From positions 7,068,001 to 7,132,000 of the forward strand of contig NC_135118.1 of NCBI RefSeq assembly GCF_050908995.1: a DNA stretch of 64,000 bases. The letters run 5' to 3'. Under the pieces are notes generated by a model that saw only the letters and a list, made by a program, of their open reading frames with translations, had not been told where the DNA came from and searched no databases. The stretch is from Andrena cerasifolii. Lineage: Eukaryota; Arthropoda; Insecta; Hymenoptera; Andrenidae. Positions 62,434-64,000 of the stretch are shown piece after piece (position 1 is the stretch's first letter; every line of letters starts with the position of its first letter). The position numbers and the translations under genes are program-made.

Positions 62434-63161
62434 TTAAGGGGGTATACCCGTTTGAACCCTCGGAAAATGTATACATTTTGTGGATTTTTTTACTAGTCAA
62501 CGGTTTGATGCAGATTTCCCGTTTTTTAACTATGTTTACATAGTATTATGAACTACTTATAAAAAAAGTTTCAGTTAAAAAACTATTGTTTTTCGGAAGT
62601 TACGGATACATGTCCGAAAGTCTCTCGATTTTAGACGGCTAAACGGTGGCCCTAAAAACTCGCGCTACGTTCAACCAATTTACTTCCAATTTTGCATGCA
62701 GAATCATAATAAGATTCCGCATCGTCCAACGAAGGCTTTTTTTATTTCGATTCCCCGTTTATTATTTATAAAGGAAAAAGGTGGATTTTTCTCTTAGAAA
62801 AATTTAACTTTACCTTTGATCTCTCACCATTTCTTTATTTTTCAAAATTTTCAAAATCGCCTTCGTTGGACGATGTGGAATCTTATTATGATTCTGCATG
62901 CAAAATTTGAAGTAAATTGGTTGAACGTAGCGCGTGTTTTTAGGGCCACCGTTTAGCCGTCTAAAATCGAGAGACTTTCGGACATGTATCCGTAACTTCC
63001 GAAAAACAATAGTTTTTTAACTGAAATTTTTTTTATAAGTAGTTCATAATACTATGTAAACATAGTTAAAAAACGGGAAATCTGCATCAAACCGTTGACT
63101 TGTAAAAAAATCCACAAAATGTATACATTTTCCGAGGGTTCAAACGGGTATACCCCCTTAA
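62434..63161. mobile_element. TTAA-flanked palindromic MITE, copy B, 728 bp
   Basis: The element is bounded by TTAA at 62434-62437 and 63158-63161 and has the same length and arm structure as copy A (26494-27221). Only about seven substitutions were seen on line-by-line comparison, for example TACTAG for TACAAG near the left end and TTAGGGCC for TTCGGGCC near 62940. Confidence 0.88.
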
Positions 63162-64000
63162 GTAGTTTTATAATTCAGAAGATAGAAGGTGGAGGAACTG
63201 TTGATAACATGGTCCACGTGCTCTTTAGCGATTTAATGAAAATGGGAATGGACCAATTGTGACTAATTGTCTGTTTTGGATGAAGCACCTGTCGGGTAAT
63301 TCTCGATTCTGTCGCGAAGATGGCTCTCAAGGAGCGTTCACCCATGTCGATTGACACTTGTGGCAACGGACGCGATTCAAATTAAAACGTCTCGCGTATG
63401 GCGTGCTAATCAACGCGTTAAACAATGTTTCCGTTCGCACGGCACAATTAAACTCTTGTCACGGTCACGCGTGCAAACGACTCTGAGTGTCATAGCCGGG
63501 ATTGAGTTCCCAATTAAATTCTTTATACAGCCGCGCTCGTTACACACGGGCGTGCTTGTATTGATCGAGCGATTTTTTTTTTCCTTATGTGAAAAAGCGC
63601 GGAATAAACGTGCCCGGCGCCCATGTTGCACGCTGAGTGGACTCCAGTGAACACACTGCCAGTCCACTACTCGATCAGGTCCGCGGACAGTTCGGGAGAA
63701 TGGACCGCGCTACTCTGACAAAAGAAATACATATTTCATGTAGGAATACAATAGCGGATTGACCTGTTTTATAGAACGGCTTCAACCTAAGTAAGAAAGT
63801 TTCGGTGATGTTTGATGCCTTAAGACTCCGATTTGGACGAAGCGGTGGACTTTGTCATACACGAATTGAGCAGCTTGCAGCGAGAGGGGTGCAGCTCCAT
63901 CTTTATCAATTTCGAGTGAATTAGAAATAATTGTTTATGAAATTATTGCTTCGACTAATTTTAATATTACATTAATGTTAATATTTTAGAATAATTTTTG
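63162..64000. other. Right edge, probable receptor kinase intron
   Basis: No supported exon or repeat was found. ORFs at 63351-63667 on opposite strands overlap each other and look like chance. Confidence 0.45.

Noticed and set aside
1..64000. CRISPR arrays, operons or other prokaryotic systems
   Set aside because: The spliced genes and repeat types show nuclear eukaryotic DNA; the tandem arrays lack the repeat-spacer pattern.

Overview
The window is eukaryotic nuclear DNA: spliced genes with GT-AG introns, low coding density and many short transposon relics. The proteins (TOM1, MCRIP2, ZER1, PABPN1, MDP1, PRIM2 and a discoidin-domain receptor kinase) point to an insect. The gene structures and the TTAA- and TA-flanked inverted-repeat elements suggest Hymenoptera, but that last step is inference, not proof.

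Left part, 1 to about 23.3 kb, is AT-rich and gene-dense. It holds: the 3' end of a TOM1-like gene (+); a complete six-exon MCRIP2-like gene (+); a decayed triokinase/FMN cyclase pseudogene (+) with two abutting MITEs behind it; a nine-exon ZER1 gene (+); about 3.8 kb of AT-rich DNA without a gene; a six-exon nuclear poly(A)-binding protein gene (-); a four-exon MDP1 phosphatase (+), head-to-head with the former across about 565 bp; and a four-exon DNA primase large subunit (-), tail-to-tail with MDP1 across under 200 bp. One MITE sits in primase intron 1.

Right part, about 25 to 64 kb, is much richer in GC and nearly gene-free except for one very long gene on the minus strand. This is a discoidin-domain-receptor-type tyrosine kinase; nine exons from the transmembrane segment to the stop are visible (60202 down to 32724). 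The extracellular exons must lie beyond the right edge. Its introns are large and packed with fold-back elements.

The most striking feature is this repeat population. Four elements share a TTAAGGGGGTA terminus and are bounded by TTAA; two of them are 728-bp palindromes that are about 99% alike. Two hAT-type MITEs of one family each carry a large AACTTT-based tandem array. Several TA-flanked fold-backs begin CAGGGTG or CGGGGTG. Most genes here are unlinked housekeeping functions; no operon-like cooperation is implied apart from the possible shared Pabp2/MDP1 promoter.

All exon models were made by eye from open frames, splice-site consensus and phase continuity; no transcript data or database search was available.
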